Of a stretch of DNA of 64,000 bases, positions 34,816 to 44,200 are shown one piece after another. Both the position numbers and the translations under genes were made by a program. The notes under the pieces were generated by a model, which was given only the letters and a program-made list of their open reading frames with translations, was not told the origin of the DNA and ran no database searches. Every line of letters begins with the position of its first letter. Position 1 is the first letter of the stretch. Source of the DNA: JAXMCK01 sp046349395 (GTDB lineage: Bacteria; Pseudomonadota; Alphaproteobacteria; Geminicoccales; Geminicoccaceae); NCBI GenBank assembly GCA_046349395.1, contig JAXMCK010000007.1, positions 186,001 through 250,000 on the forward strand, given 5' to 3'.

Positions 34816-35907
34816 TCAGGCGGCGTCGAGCGCGCGGCAGTCCTCGACCCGCCAGCCGACCCTGGCGGTAGCCCCGGGCTGCGGATGGACGTGGCCCGAG
34901 GCATTAGGCACCTTGATGATGAAGTCGTCGTGTCCGAGCAGGCTCACGCGCGTCCGGATATGGTCGCCATGGTAGATCAGCTCTTCCACATGCGCCTCGT
35001 AAAGGTTGGCACAAGCCCCTTCCGGCGGCTCCAGCACGACCCGCTCGGGGCGTAGCGACAGGGTGGTCCGCTCACCGGCGGCCGAGACGTTGACCGGGAC
35101 GGCGCGCACCGTGGCGCCGCCCACCTCGACCTCACAAGTCCCGCCCTCGATCGCGATCACCTTGCCGACGAGCTTGTTGTTCTCGCCGATGAAGCTGGCG
35201 ACGAAAGCGTTCTGCGGCGTCTCGTAGAGCGCGGCGGGTGTCGCCAGCTGCTGGATCACCCCGTCGTTGAACACGGCGACGCGGTCCGACATGGTCAGCG
35301 CCTCGTCCTGGTCGTGGGTGACGTAGACCACGGTCACCCCCAGCCGCCCGTGCAGGTGCTTGATCTCGTACTGCATGTTCTCTCGCAGCTGCTTGTCGAG
35401 CGCCCCCAGCGGCTCGTCCATCAGCACGAGCTTCGGCTCGAAGACGAGTGCGCGTGCCAACGCCACCCGCTGCTGCTGACCGCCCGAGAGCTGCGCCGGC
35501 TTGCGGCCCTCGAAGCCGCCGAGCCGGACCATGTCCAGCGCCTTGCGCACCCGCTCGGTCACCTCGGTCCGTGGCAGGCGCCGCACCTCCAGCGGAAAGG
35601 CCAGGTTCTCCGCCACCGTCATGTGCGGGAAGAGGGCGTAGTTCTGGAACACCATGCCGATGTCGCGGCGATAGGGCGGCACGTCGTTGAGCGGCTGGCC
35701 ATCCAGCACCACCTTGCCGTGCGTGGGAGCCTCGAAGCCCGCCAGCATCATCAGGCTCGTCGTCTTGCCCGAGCCCGACGGCCCAAGCAGCGTGACGAAC
35801 TCGCCGCGCAGGATGTCGAGGTTCAGGTTTTTGACGACGAGGGTCTCGCCGTCATAGCTCTTCTGGACATCGATGAAGCGCACGAAGGCGGCATCGCCCG
35901 AAGTCAT
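34816..35907 (-). CDS. ABC transporter ATP-binding protein, PotA/UgpC subclass, orphan
   Basis: The 363-residue ATPase has Walker A GPSGSGKTT (about residue 43), signature LSGGQQQR, Walker B LVLMDEP, switch VTHDQDEAL and a C-terminal TOBE region (about 280-360). An upstream GTG two codons before is a possible alternative start. The subclass serves importers of polyamines, sugars or iron. No permease or binding-protein gene flanks it in the window: the SDR lies convergent on one side, and a 0.7-kb stretch with no evident gene on the other. It may energise a transporter encoded elsewhere or be a remnant of one. Confidence 0.9.
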   Translation of the reverse strand: MTSGDAAFVRFIDVQKSYDGETLVVKNLNLDILRGEFVTLLGPSGSGKTTSLMMLAGFEAPTHGKVVLDGQPLNDVPPYRRDIGMVFQNYALFPHMTVAENLAFPLEVRRLPRTEVTERVRKALDMVRLGGFEGRKPAQLSGGQQQRVALARALVFEPKLVLMDEPLGALDKQLRENMQYEIKHLHGRLGVTVVYVTHDQDEALTMSDRVAVFNDGVIQQLATPAALYETPQNAFVASFIGENNKLVGKVIAIEGGTCEVEVGGATVRAVPVNVSAAGERTTLSLRPERVVLEPPEGACANLYEAHVEELIYHGDHIRTRVSLLGHDDFIIKVPNASGHVHPQPGATARVGWRVEDCRALDAA

Positions 35908-36637
35908 CGGCACTCTATCCCCGACACCGGGCAGTTCCTGGACCGGCGCACCGCTCGGTCCATCCGTTCTTTGGCCCTGATGGCTGCGTAGTCGTCGCGG
36001 CCGAGGCTGTAAACCGGACCTGGACCCGCCGCCCGATCCGAAGGCAGGTGTTGGTGTAGGTGCCGCGCATGACGGCAGAGGCTCGCCAGCGGTACGGTCA
36101 GTCCAGCCGCCTGACCGCGGAGTGTCGGGGCGAAAAGACGGCCGACGCAGGAACGTCGGCGGTCAAGCCCGCGACTATCGGGGTAATCGAGCTTGGCAGG
36201 GCAGCGCTGGAGAGCACCATATGGAAAGCGAGTTGCGGCGCGCACCCTCGTCTATTTGCGGGAGACGATTGCGGTGGCTCGGTCCCTCCGCGGCGAACGG
36301 GCCTGGCAAGCCGTGCGGGGGATTGGCGCCTTGCGGCAGCTGGGACAACGCATGGGCGAGCACATCTCCGAACAACCCCTGTCCACGAGACCTGCGCCTC
36401 GGCTTTCAGCGTGCGGAAGTGCAATGCTGCCTGCCCGACGTCCAGATCCGACTCTGGAAGCGGCGCTCGTACCGCTTTCCCGACGACTATCCTGATCCCC
36501 GGCGACTTAGGCGAAGGGTGCGCAATAACGCACATATTCTCGGTGGATATCGACAACCGGCTCGTCGGACCCGAAACGACGGCCGACGGATGTCCGTCGG
36601 CCGTCCAGCGAAGGAATATGTCAAGAGATGGCGAGTA
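35908..36637. other. Gene-free stretch of about 730 bp
   Basis: Open frames exist on both strands here (for example 36122-36889 plus, 36098-36556 minus), but none resembles a known protein. Their amino-acid make-up is Arg/Ala/Ser-rich without domain-like blocks, and the bases look less codon-biased than flanking genes. The first 100-200 bp probably hold the promoter of the ABC ATPase. The remainder may be decayed sequence. I see no repeat, tRNA or IS end. Confidence 0.5.
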
Positions 36638-37780
36638 TCAGCTCAGCGGAACACAGGAAGCCGTGCCGTGCAGACCTCGAGCGGTCGTGCAGGCGCCGTT
36701 GAACATTGCCCGGAAGTTGTTGGCATTGCCGGGGCCACTCAACGTCGTGGAGCCGCCGATCATGATCGTCTGGTTGTCGTAGCCCCAGGACGTGACGGCA
36801 AAGACGATGTTCCGATTCGCATAAGCACCTTTGTAGGACGCAGCATCGCTCAAAGCGCCGAGATTGGCCACGCTAGGACCCCCGCTTGAGCCGCCCTGCA
36901 TTCCGGTGCCGTACCGGAAATCGCGCGAGTCGGAGACGTCGAGATGATCGCTCTCGCTCAGATAGTCACCGTTGCTGTAGTTCCACGGATACCCCAGCTG
37001 CGCGATCGACCAGTAGGGCTGCAGGCAGTTCGCGTAGCAGAAGCCCAGTGTGCCCGTGTAGCTGCCGATCTCGCGCGTCGTCGTGGCCCGCTTGCCGAGG
37101 ACGACGACACCGAGGTCGTATCCGGCATCGAGTGATCCCGTGTTGTACCAGCCCGACGTCGTCCAGAGTTGGACGACCGGAGCATAGCCGTAAGGATTGG
37201 CCGTGCCGGTACGCGCCGGATAGAAATACCCTTCCTTGTTCCAGCCGGCCGCTTTCGTTCCACCGTGGTGGACGCAATGCCCGGCGGTGACGAGAATGGA
37301 GCTCGAGATCAGACTGGCCGAGCAGCGGTACCAGTAATTGTCACTGGCACGAAAGAGATACCAGCCGACGGCGCGATACGGGAAGTCGTCCATCAACTCC
37401 GTATCCACCTGGCTGTCGGAGAAGTGATAGATCGTGTTGAGATTACTGGCGCCGTAGTTCCGGGCGGATATCCTGGCGCCGCTCTTGGCCGAGCCAGGAG
37501 CGAAAGAGGCGCGGGTGGTCGGGCCGGTGACGGCGTTGCGCACGGAAGGCAGCGGGCCGCTCGTGCCGGACTTCGGCAGCTTGTCCAGATCGCTTGGAGC
37601 ACGTTCGAGCTTGCGCTCCATCGGCTTGGCGCTGGCGAAGATCGCGTCCAGTTCCCCTGCGGAGCGCATCGCCGTCGGAGAGACGTTACTAGCGACCTGA
37701 GCGTTGGCCGCCGACGCGGTCAGGGTGAGGCCGCAGAACAGTCCTGCATACAGCAGGGCATGCTTGATTGACGGGTTCAT
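36638..37780 (-). CDS. Secreted trypsin-like serine protease
   Basis: The 380-residue secreted protein has a Sec signal peptide of about 27 residues (ASAANAQ cleavage region), then about 85 residues of Ser/Thr/Pro-rich pro-region and a chymotrypsin-fold domain. The triad is H168 (VTAGHCVHHGG), D222 (AGYDLGVVVL) and S299 (GGSSGGPSV). The site reads S-S-G-G where trypsin has D-S-G-G. Cysteines near 153, 169, 248 and 252 suggest disulfides. It is related to V8-like/glutamyl endopeptidase-type bacterial proteases more than to DegP: no PDZ domain. It is monocistronic, with a 240-bp space upstream. Confidence 0.88.
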   Translation of the reverse strand: MNPSIKHALLYAGLFCGLTLTASAANAQVASNVSPTAMRSAGELDAIFASAKPMERKLERAPSDLDKLPKSGTSGPLPSVRNAVTGPTTRASFAPGSAKSGARISARNYGASNLNTIYHFSDSQVDTELMDDFPYRAVGWYLFRASDNYWYRCSASLISSSILVTAGHCVHHGGTKAAGWNKEGYFYPARTGTANPYGYAPVVQLWTTSGWYNTGSLDAGYDLGVVVLGKRATTTREIGSYTGTLGFCYANCLQPYWSIAQLGYPWNYSNGDYLSESDHLDVSDSRDFRYGTGMQGGSSGGPSVANLGALSDAASYKGAYANRNIVFAVTSWGYDNQTIMIGGSTTLSGPGNANNFRAMFNGACTTARGLHGTASCVPLS

Positions 37781-37953
37781 CTTCTTACACCTCAGTATCG
37801 ATGTGATATCGGTCGCCGAATAGGTTGGCGCCCATCACCAGCGTATGGTCGAGAGGTGTTTCCTGCCTAACAACTTGCAGCCAGACGCCGGCATCGGGCG
37901 TGAACGCTTCGTTGCCGACGCTCTCTTTACTATTCCATCATTGTACGGCGGGG

Positions 37954-37969
37954 TGTGCGGTGGCGCACA
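37954..37969. promoter_or_regulatory. Short inverted repeat upstream of the trypsin-like protease
   Basis: TGTGCG-N4-CGCACA, a perfect 6-bp repeat, lies about 170 bp before the protease ATG and about 50 bp past the stop of the MBL gene. It could be an operator or a small hairpin ending MBL transcription. The rest of the 242-bp gap (37781-38022) holds no gene that I can support. Confidence 0.25.
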
Positions 37970-38022
37970 GAAATGATGTGGGATTTCGCACAGGCGGCGT
38001 AATGGCCCCGGCGTCCTGAAAG

Positions 38023-39060
38023 TCAGGTGCGGCGATAGAGAGACACGCCGTCCTCACGCATGCTGCGCTCGATCGTTCCTGCCCGACGCAGCCGGTTCAG
38101 ATGCGCCAGCGTCTCGGCCAGGGCGAAGCCGGTCTGGTGCGCGTCGAGCTCGCGCGGGAACAGCACGCGCAGCACCTCGTAGGCGGTGTGCGGCTCGACG
38201 CAGGCCCCGAGCACGGCATCCAGCCGCTCGTCGTGGTGGCGTGCCAGCTGCTCCCGGCGCTGGTGTAGCCCGACGAACGGCAGCCCGTGCGAGGGCAGCA
38301 CGGTGCAGTCCTCGGGCAGGTGGCGATAGCGCTCGAGGCTGGTCAGGAAGTCGCCGAGCGGATCGGACTCGGGATCGGTCGCCCACACCCCGACGACGGG
38401 CGAGATCCGCGGCAGGATCTGGTCGGCGGCGATCAGGATGTTGCGCTCGGGCGACCACAGGGTGACCTGCTCCGGCGCGTGGCCCTCGCCGATGATGACC
38501 TCCCAGTCGCTGCCGGCGAGCCTGAGCCGGTCGCCTGCGGCGACGCGCTGGTAGCTGGCGGGTGGCGGCACCACGCCCTTCGCATAGGCGTTGCCGCGGG
38601 CGTGGCTACGGTCGATCAGGGCGTCCGGCATGCCGCCGCGCCGGTAGTGCTCGTCGCCCGCGGTGACGAACTCCTCGGTGAGGTCCAGCGACAGCCAACG
38701 GGCGTAGAGCCATTCGAGGCGCGACATCAGCAGCGGCGCTCCGGTCAGGGCCACCAGCCGCCCGCACTGGCCGACGTGGTCGGGATGGAAATGCGTCGCC
38801 AGCACCCGGCCGACCGGACGCCCGGCGAGCGGCCCCGCCAGCACCGTGTCCCACACGGCATTCGTCGCCGCGTCGTGGACGCCACCGTCGATCACGGTCC
38901 AGCTGTCGCCGTCATCCAGCAGCCAGACGTTCACATGGTCGAGGGCGAAGGGCAGCCGCAGGCGCAGCCACAGCAGCCCCGGCGCCCATTCCCGCCACGT
39001 GCCGACCGGCGGCGCTTCGGCGAGTTCCCGCAGCCCGGGAGGCGGTGGCAGTCGCGACAT
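38023..39060 (-). CDS. MBL-fold metallo-hydrolase
   Basis: The 345-residue metallo-beta-lactamase-fold protein starts at the ATG with GGAG six bases upstream. The metal site is THFHPDH (HxHxDH, about residue 95); further ligands fit H in GEGHAPEQ and H in VLPSHGLPF. The fold is followed by a C-terminal winged-helix-like region (about 265-345, HTAYEVLRVLFPRELDAHQTGFALAETLAHLNRL), as in LACTB2/glyoxalase II-like hydrolases acting on thioesters or RNA. Substrate unknown. It stands alone on the minus strand, divergent from the HugZ-like gene. Confidence 0.88.
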   Translation of the reverse strand: MSRLPPPPGLRELAEAPPVGTWREWAPGLLWLRLRLPFALDHVNVWLLDDGDSWTVIDGGVHDAATNAVWDTVLAGPLAGRPVGRVLATHFHPDHVGQCGRLVALTGAPLLMSRLEWLYARWLSLDLTEEFVTAGDEHYRRGGMPDALIDRSHARGNAYAKGVVPPPASYQRVAAGDRLRLAGSDWEVIIGEGHAPEQVTLWSPERNILIAADQILPRISPVVGVWATDPESDPLGDFLTSLERYRHLPEDCTVLPSHGLPFVGLHQRREQLARHHDERLDAVLGACVEPHTAYEVLRVLFPRELDAHQTGFALAETLAHLNRLRRAGTIERSMREDGVSLYRRT

Positions 39061-39245
39061 GACGGGCTCCGGGCTCGGGGACAGCTGCACCTAGGGGCTG
39101 CAACGGCGACCGGCAAGTCACAGCGGCAGCCCAGGGTGTGACATAGGGGCAAGGCTCCCTTGCCCTCCGGCCGTGCGCGCTGGCACAGGCGCTCCGAAGA
39201 TCAGGGCTCGGCGGTCCGCAATCCGCCGGGGCGAGGGCGGATAGG

Positions 39246-39980
39246 ATGAGCGACCACGACCAGGATCTCGGTGCCGGTATCCGCCGATTGATGCGGCGGC
39301 TGATCCGCGTCTCGCTCGGCACCATCGATCGCGACTCCGGCGGACCCTACGCATCGTTGGCGATGGTGGCCCTGGATCACGACGCGACCCCTCTCCTGCT
39401 GCTGTCCGACCTCGCGGACCACACCCAGAACCTGAAGCGCGATCCACGGGTGTCCCTGCTGTTCGACGGCACCGTCGAGCGCGCGGTGCCGCTCACCGGC
39501 GAGCGCGCCACGCTGCAGGGACGTATGGTGCTGGCCAACGAGCAGCGGCTGCTGGACCGCTATATCGCCCGCCACCCCGACGCCACCGACTATGCCGGCT
39601 TCCGCGACTTCAACCTCTACGCCGCGCGGATCGAGCGCGCGCATCTCGTGGCGGGCTTCGGCCGCATCCACTGGGTGCCGGGCGACGTCGTCCGGCTTTC
39701 CGATGACGCGGCCTCGGCTCTGGTCGCGTCCGAGGCCCAGATCGTGCGGCACATGAACCAGGACCATGCCGACGCGATCCAGCTCTACGCGCAACGCCTG
39801 CTCGGCCGCAGCGGCGAGGGCTGGGTGATGACGGGCCTCGATCCCGAAGGTGCCGACCTGCGGCGCGGTGCCGAGACGGGCCGCGTCGCGTTCGAGCGGC
39901 GCGTGACGGACGCGGATGGGGCGCGGGCCGAGTTGGTCCGCCTCGTCAAGAAGTCGCGGGCCGAAGCCGCCGCGAAGTAG
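39246..39980 (+). CDS. HugZ-like haem-utilisation / PNPOx-fold protein with DUF2470 domain
   Basis: The 244-residue protein has an N-terminal FMN-binding split-barrel domain (PYASLAMVALDHDATPLLLLSDLADHTQNLKRDPRVSLLFD), the hallmark of PNPOx-like proteins, and a C-terminal DUF2470 region (about 160-235, EAQIVRHMNQDHADAIQLYAQ). The combination is typical of HugZ-type haem oxygenases and related proteins that bind or degrade haem. HugZ function needs a haem-ligating His that I cannot assign with certainty; H173 in NQDHAD is a candidate. The ATG is preceded by GAGGGCGGATAGG. No iron-box-like repeat is visible upstream. Confidence 0.8.
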   Translation: MSDHDQDLGAGIRRLMRRLIRVSLGTIDRDSGGPYASLAMVALDHDATPLLLLSDLADHTQNLKRDPRVSLLFDGTVERAVPLTGERATLQGRMVLANEQRLLDRYIARHPDATDYAGFRDFNLYAARIERAHLVAGFGRIHWVPGDVVRLSDDAASALVASEAQIVRHMNQDHADAIQLYAQRLLGRSGEGWVMTGLDPEGADLRRGAETGRVAFERRVTDADGARAELVRLVKKSRAEAAAK

Positions 39981-39989
39981 CGAGTCCCG

Positions 39990-40601
39990 CTACATCGCGT
40001 TCATCACCTCGTGGCCGCCTTCCCAGATCATGCGGACGGCGATCCAGGTGACGAGCAGCAGCCCGACATAGCCCAGCCAGCGGTGCCGCTCCATGTAGGT
40101 GGCGATGTAGCTGGCCGCGACACCCATCAGGGCGATCGAGAGCACGAGGCCGAAGACGAGCGTCCAGATATGGTCGCGGGCGGCACCGGCCACCGCCAGC
40201 ACATTGTCCAGCGACATCGAGATGTCGGCGATCGCCACCTGGATCAGCGCCGAGCGGAAGGTCTTGCCGCTGCCGGTCAGGCCATGGATGTCGACCTCGC
40301 CATGCATACCGCCCTGGCCGCTGAGGTCGCGGTACATCTTCCACGATACCCACAGCAGCAGGATGCCGCCGGCCAGCAGCAGGCCGATGATCGCCAGCAG
40401 CTGCACGGCGACGACGGCGAAAAGGACCCGGCAGGCGAAGGCGATCGCCAGGCCGTAGAAGATCACCTTCCTCTTCTGCTCGCTCGGAAGGCCGGAGGCG
40501 GCGGCACCCACCACCACCGCATTGTCGCCGGCCAGCACGATGTCGATCAGCACCACGCTGACGAACGCCGTGAGCCAGGCGCCGATCTCGCCTTCGATCA
40601 T
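39990..40601 (-). CDS. TerC/YjbE family integral membrane protein, putative metal exporter
   Basis: The 203-residue protein has about six membrane helices. The conserved acidic pair sits early (IDIVLAGDNAVVVG, D20 and D26) and again in ADISMSLDNVLAVAGAA, as in TerC-family proteins (YjbE, YceF, MeeF) linked to manganese efflux or metallation of secreted enzymes. It converges on the HugZ-like gene (9-bp gap) and is divergent from cobU. I looked upstream for a yybP-ykoY manganese riboswitch and saw no support. Confidence 0.88.
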   Translation of the reverse strand: MIEGEIGAWLTAFVSVVLIDIVLAGDNAVVVGAAASGLPSEQKRKVIFYGLAIAFACRVLFAVVAVQLLAIIGLLLAGGILLLWVSWKMYRDLSGQGGMHGEVDIHGLTGSGKTFRSALIQVAIADISMSLDNVLAVAGAARDHIWTLVFGLVLSIALMGVAASYIATYMERHRWLGYVGLLLVTWIAVRMIWEGGHEVMNAM

Positions 40602-40656
40602 GCAGCTTTCCCTCGAGGACGGACGCCGCTCTTACGCGACCGGGCGGAGGCACTCA

Positions 40657-41256
40657 ATGGACGGCCGGCGCGAGGTTGACGTCGAACCGGCCGTCCCCGA
40701 CAAGCCGCACGCCATGAGCCAAGGCGCGTCCTCCCATCTCACCCTGGTCCTCGGCGGTCAGCGCAGCGGCAAGAGCGCCTTCGCCGAGCGCCTGGTCGCC
40801 GATACCCGCGTCCCCGTCACCTACGTTGCCACGGCCCAGGCCTTCGACGGCGAGATGGTCGACCGGATCGAGCAGCATCGCGCCCGCCGCCCCTCTGACT
40901 GGACCACCGTTGAGGCGTCGGTGGACCTCGCGGTGACGCTACAGGAGGTTTGCCGGCCCGAGACTGCCGTATTGGTCGACTGTCTCACCCTGTGGCTGAC
41001 CAACCTGATGCTGGCCGAGCGCGACATCGCCGCCGAGACGGCGTCGCTTGTCGAGCTTCTGCCCCAGCTGCCGGGCCGCCTTGTCCTGGTCTCCGTCGAG
41101 GTGGGCCAGGGTGTCGTGCCGGCGAACGCCATGGCGCGTGCCTTCGTCGACCATGCCGGCCGCCTGCACCAGGCGATCGCCGCCCTCGCCGACCGCGTCG
41201 TCCTCGTGGTCGCCGGCCTGCCGCTCGACCTCAAGGGTGCGCCATGCACCTCCTGA
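40657..41256 (+). CDS. cobU: Adenosylcobinamide kinase / adenosylcobinamide-phosphate guanylyltransferase
   Basis: The bifunctional enzyme (199 residues) phosphorylates adenosylcobinamide and then attaches GMP, preparing the corrinoid for the nucleotide loop. P-loop GGQRSGKSAFAERLV is followed by VDCLTLWLTNLM and a VEVGQGVVPANAMAR block, all diagnostic (CobU in Salmonella, CobP in Pseudomonas). The start at 40657 has GGAGG exactly six bases upstream; the ATG at 40714 would give the shorter, more usual N-terminus (180 residues). It overlaps cobN by 13 bp. No cobalamin-riboswitch signature is visible in the 55 bp upstream. Confidence 0.93.
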   Translation: MDGRREVDVEPAVPDKPHAMSQGASSHLTLVLGGQRSGKSAFAERLVADTRVPVTYVATAQAFDGEMVDRIEQHRARRPSDWTTVEASVDLAVTLQEVCRPETAVLVDCLTLWLTNLMLAERDIAAETASLVELLPQLPGRLVLVSVEVGQGVVPANAMARAFVDHAGRLHQAIAALADRVVLVVAGLPLDLKGAPCTS

Positions 41257-44200
41257 GCGCCGAGCTGGCGCCGCTGGCCGACGCCGAGACCGCCGTCGAT
41301 CTCGGCCAGACGCCGGGCGACATCCTCGTCCTCTCGGCCGCCGACAGCGAGCTCGCCTGCCTCGCCGCGGCCCGCGCTCGGCTGCCGGCCGAGTTCCCGA
41401 GCCTGCGCCTCGCCAACCTGCTGCGGCTCGGCCACCCGATGTCGGTCGACCTCCACGTCGAGAAGGTCGCCGCCCACGCGAAGCTGATCGCCGTGCGCCT
41501 GCTGGGCGGCCGCAGCTACTGGCCCTACGGCGTCGACCAGCTGGTGACCCTCGCCCGAGCCAAGAACATCAAGCTCGCGCTGCTACCCGGCGACGACCGC
41601 CCCGACCCGCAGCTCGACGGCCTCTCGACGCTCGACGCCGCCGCCCGCGACCTACTCTGGCGCTGCCTGACCCATGGCGGCGTCGCCAACGCCGAGACGT
41701 TCCTGCGCCAGGCGGCCGTCCTGCTCGGGCGAAGCGACGAGGCACCCGAGCCCCGCCCGCTGCCGAAAGCCGGACTTCATCTGGCCAGCGGGCCGGCCCC
41801 TGACCTCGCGAGCTTCCTCGCCGATCTGCCGCCCGAGCGCCCCAGAGCACTCCTCGTCTTCTACCGAGCGCTGGTGCAGGCCGGCGACGTGGCTCCAGTC
41901 GACGCCCTGCTGACACAGCTCGAGCAGGAGGGCTTAGCCGCCCTCGGCCTCTACGTCGCCAGCCTGAAGGACGCCGAGGCCGCGGCCCTGACCGGAGCCG
42001 TCGTCCAACAGCTGCGGCCCGACGTGATTCTGACCGCGACCGGCTTCGCGCTGGGCAGCTTCGACGGCGCACCCGGTCCCGACCCGCTGCAGGCCGCCGA
42101 CTGTCCCATCCTCCAGGTGGTGCTCGGCAGCGGGACCGAGGCGGCTTGGCGCGAGTCGCCCCGCGGCCTGACCCCGCGCGACCTCGCCATGCAGGTCGCC
42201 CTGCCCGAGGTCGACGGCCGCGTCCTCGCCCGTGCCGTGTCCTTCAAGGCCCCGACCGGCCGCGACGCCCTGACCGAGGCCGATCTGGCGGCGCACCGCC
42301 CGGTACCCGATCGCGTCGCCTTCACCGCGGAGCTCGCCTCCGCCTGGGCCAAGCTGCGCCACACGCCGCTCCCGGACCGCCGCGTCGCCATCCTGCTCGC
42401 CAACTACCCGAGCCGCGACGGGCGCCTGGCCAACGGCGTCGGCCTCGACACCCCAGCCAGCTGCATCGCCCTGCTCCGTGCGGTGAACGAGGCCGGCTAC
42501 GCTGTCGCCGACATCCCGCCGGACGGCGACGCGCTGATCTGCGAGCTGTCCCTAGGCGTGACCAACGATCTCGCAGCGCGTGCGGACCGCATTGTCCGCG
42601 TCGCCCTACCGCTCGCCGCCTATCGCGAGCACTACGCCAAGCTGCCCGAAGCAGCCCGCTCCGCAATGGAAGAGCGCTGGGGTCCGCCCGAGAGCGATCC
42701 GGCACTGCAGCATGATGTTTTCCCCCTACCCTTCCTCGTGCTCGGCAACGCCGTCGTCGGCATCCAGCCCGCGCGCGGCTACGAGGTCGATCCGACCGCG
42801 ACCTACCACAGCCCGGACCTCGTCCCGCCACACAACTACCTCGCCGCCTATTTCTGGCTGCGGCGCGTCTTCGGCGCCCACGCCATCGTGCACCTCGGCA
42901 AGCACGGCAATCTCGAATGGCTGCCGGGCAAGGCGCTGGCACTCACCGAGGGCTGCTGGCCCGAGATTGCTCTTGGGCCATTGCCGCACCTCTACCCCTT
43001 CATCGTCAACGACCCCGGCGAGGGCAGCCAGGCGAAGCGGCGTGCCGCCGCCGTCATCGTCGACCACCTCACCCCGCCGCTGACCCGCGCCGGCACCTAT
43101 GGGGATCTCCGCGCCCTGGAGCTGCAGCTCGACGAGTTCCACCAGGCGACCGAGCTGGACCCGAAGCGCGCCGCCCATCTCCGCCGCGAGATCGCCGCCG
43201 AGACCGAGCGCCTGGGCCTCGCCCGCGACCTCGACCTCGACGACCCGGCCGAGAACGAGAGCTTGCAGCGGATCGACGCTCATCTGTGCGAGCTGAAGGA
43301 GCTGCAGATCCGCGACGGTCTGCACATCCTGGGCACCAGCCCGGCCGGCACGCAGCGGACCGACCTCCTCGTCGCCCTCGCCCGCCTGCCGCGCGGCCGC
43401 GGCCAGGACGGCGACGCCTCCCTGCTGCGCGCCCTGGCGGCCGACCTCGGTCTCGACGGCTTCGACCCCCTTGGAGCCGATCTCGCGGAGCCCTGGAGTG
43501 GCCCCCGCCCGGCCGTCCTCGACGGCGCGGACCCTTGGCGCACGAACGGCGATACCGTCGAGCGGCTGGAGGCCCTTGCAGCGAACCTCGTCGAACGGGG
43601 CGAGGCTCCCGCCGAGTGGCCGCGTACCCAAATCGTGCTGGACGCGATCCGCGACCGCCTCGGGCCGGCACTCGACGCCTCCGACGTCTCCGAGATCGCC
43701 GCCTGCCTCGCCGGCCTGGACGGTCGCTTCGTTGCCCCGGGCCCGAGCGGAGCCCCGACGCGCGGCCGGCCCGAGGTGCTGCCGACCGGCCGCAACTTCT
43801 TCTCCGTCGATTGCCGCGCCGTGCCTACACCGACGGCCTGGGCGCTGGGCTGGAAATCGGCCCAACTCGTCGTCGAGCACCATCTCCAGACCGAGGGCGA
43901 GTATCCTCGCCACGTCGCTCTCTCCGCCTGGGGTACCGCCAACATGCGCACCGGCGGCGACGACATCGCCCAGGCGCTGGCCCTCCTCGGCTGCCGGCCG
44001 GTGTGGGAGCCGACGAGCGGCCGCGTCACCGGCGTCGAGGTGCTGCCCCTCTCGATCCTCGACCGGCCGCGGGTCGACGTCACGTTCCGCGTCTCCGGCT
44101 TCTTCCGCGATGCCTTCCCGGCGCAGATCGAACTGCTCGACGACGCCGTCCGTGCCGTCGCCGCCCTCGACGAGCCCGCGGACATGAACCCGCTGGCCGA

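Noticed and set aside
36122..36889. A 255-codon plus-strand frame
   Set aside because: No recognisable domain, unusual composition, and it runs into the coding region of the trypsin-like protease on the opposite strand.
40602..40713. Possible cobalamin riboswitch upstream of cobU
   Set aside because: The gap lacks the B12-box type sequence and the other conserved riboswitch segments. The space before cbiX (57130-57209) and before cobQ also shows none.
40950..41243. Upstream extension of cobN in frame to 40950
   Set aside because: This part reads across cobU in another frame as Arg/Pro/Ala-rich sequence; the CobN N-terminus is recognisable from the ATG at 41244.
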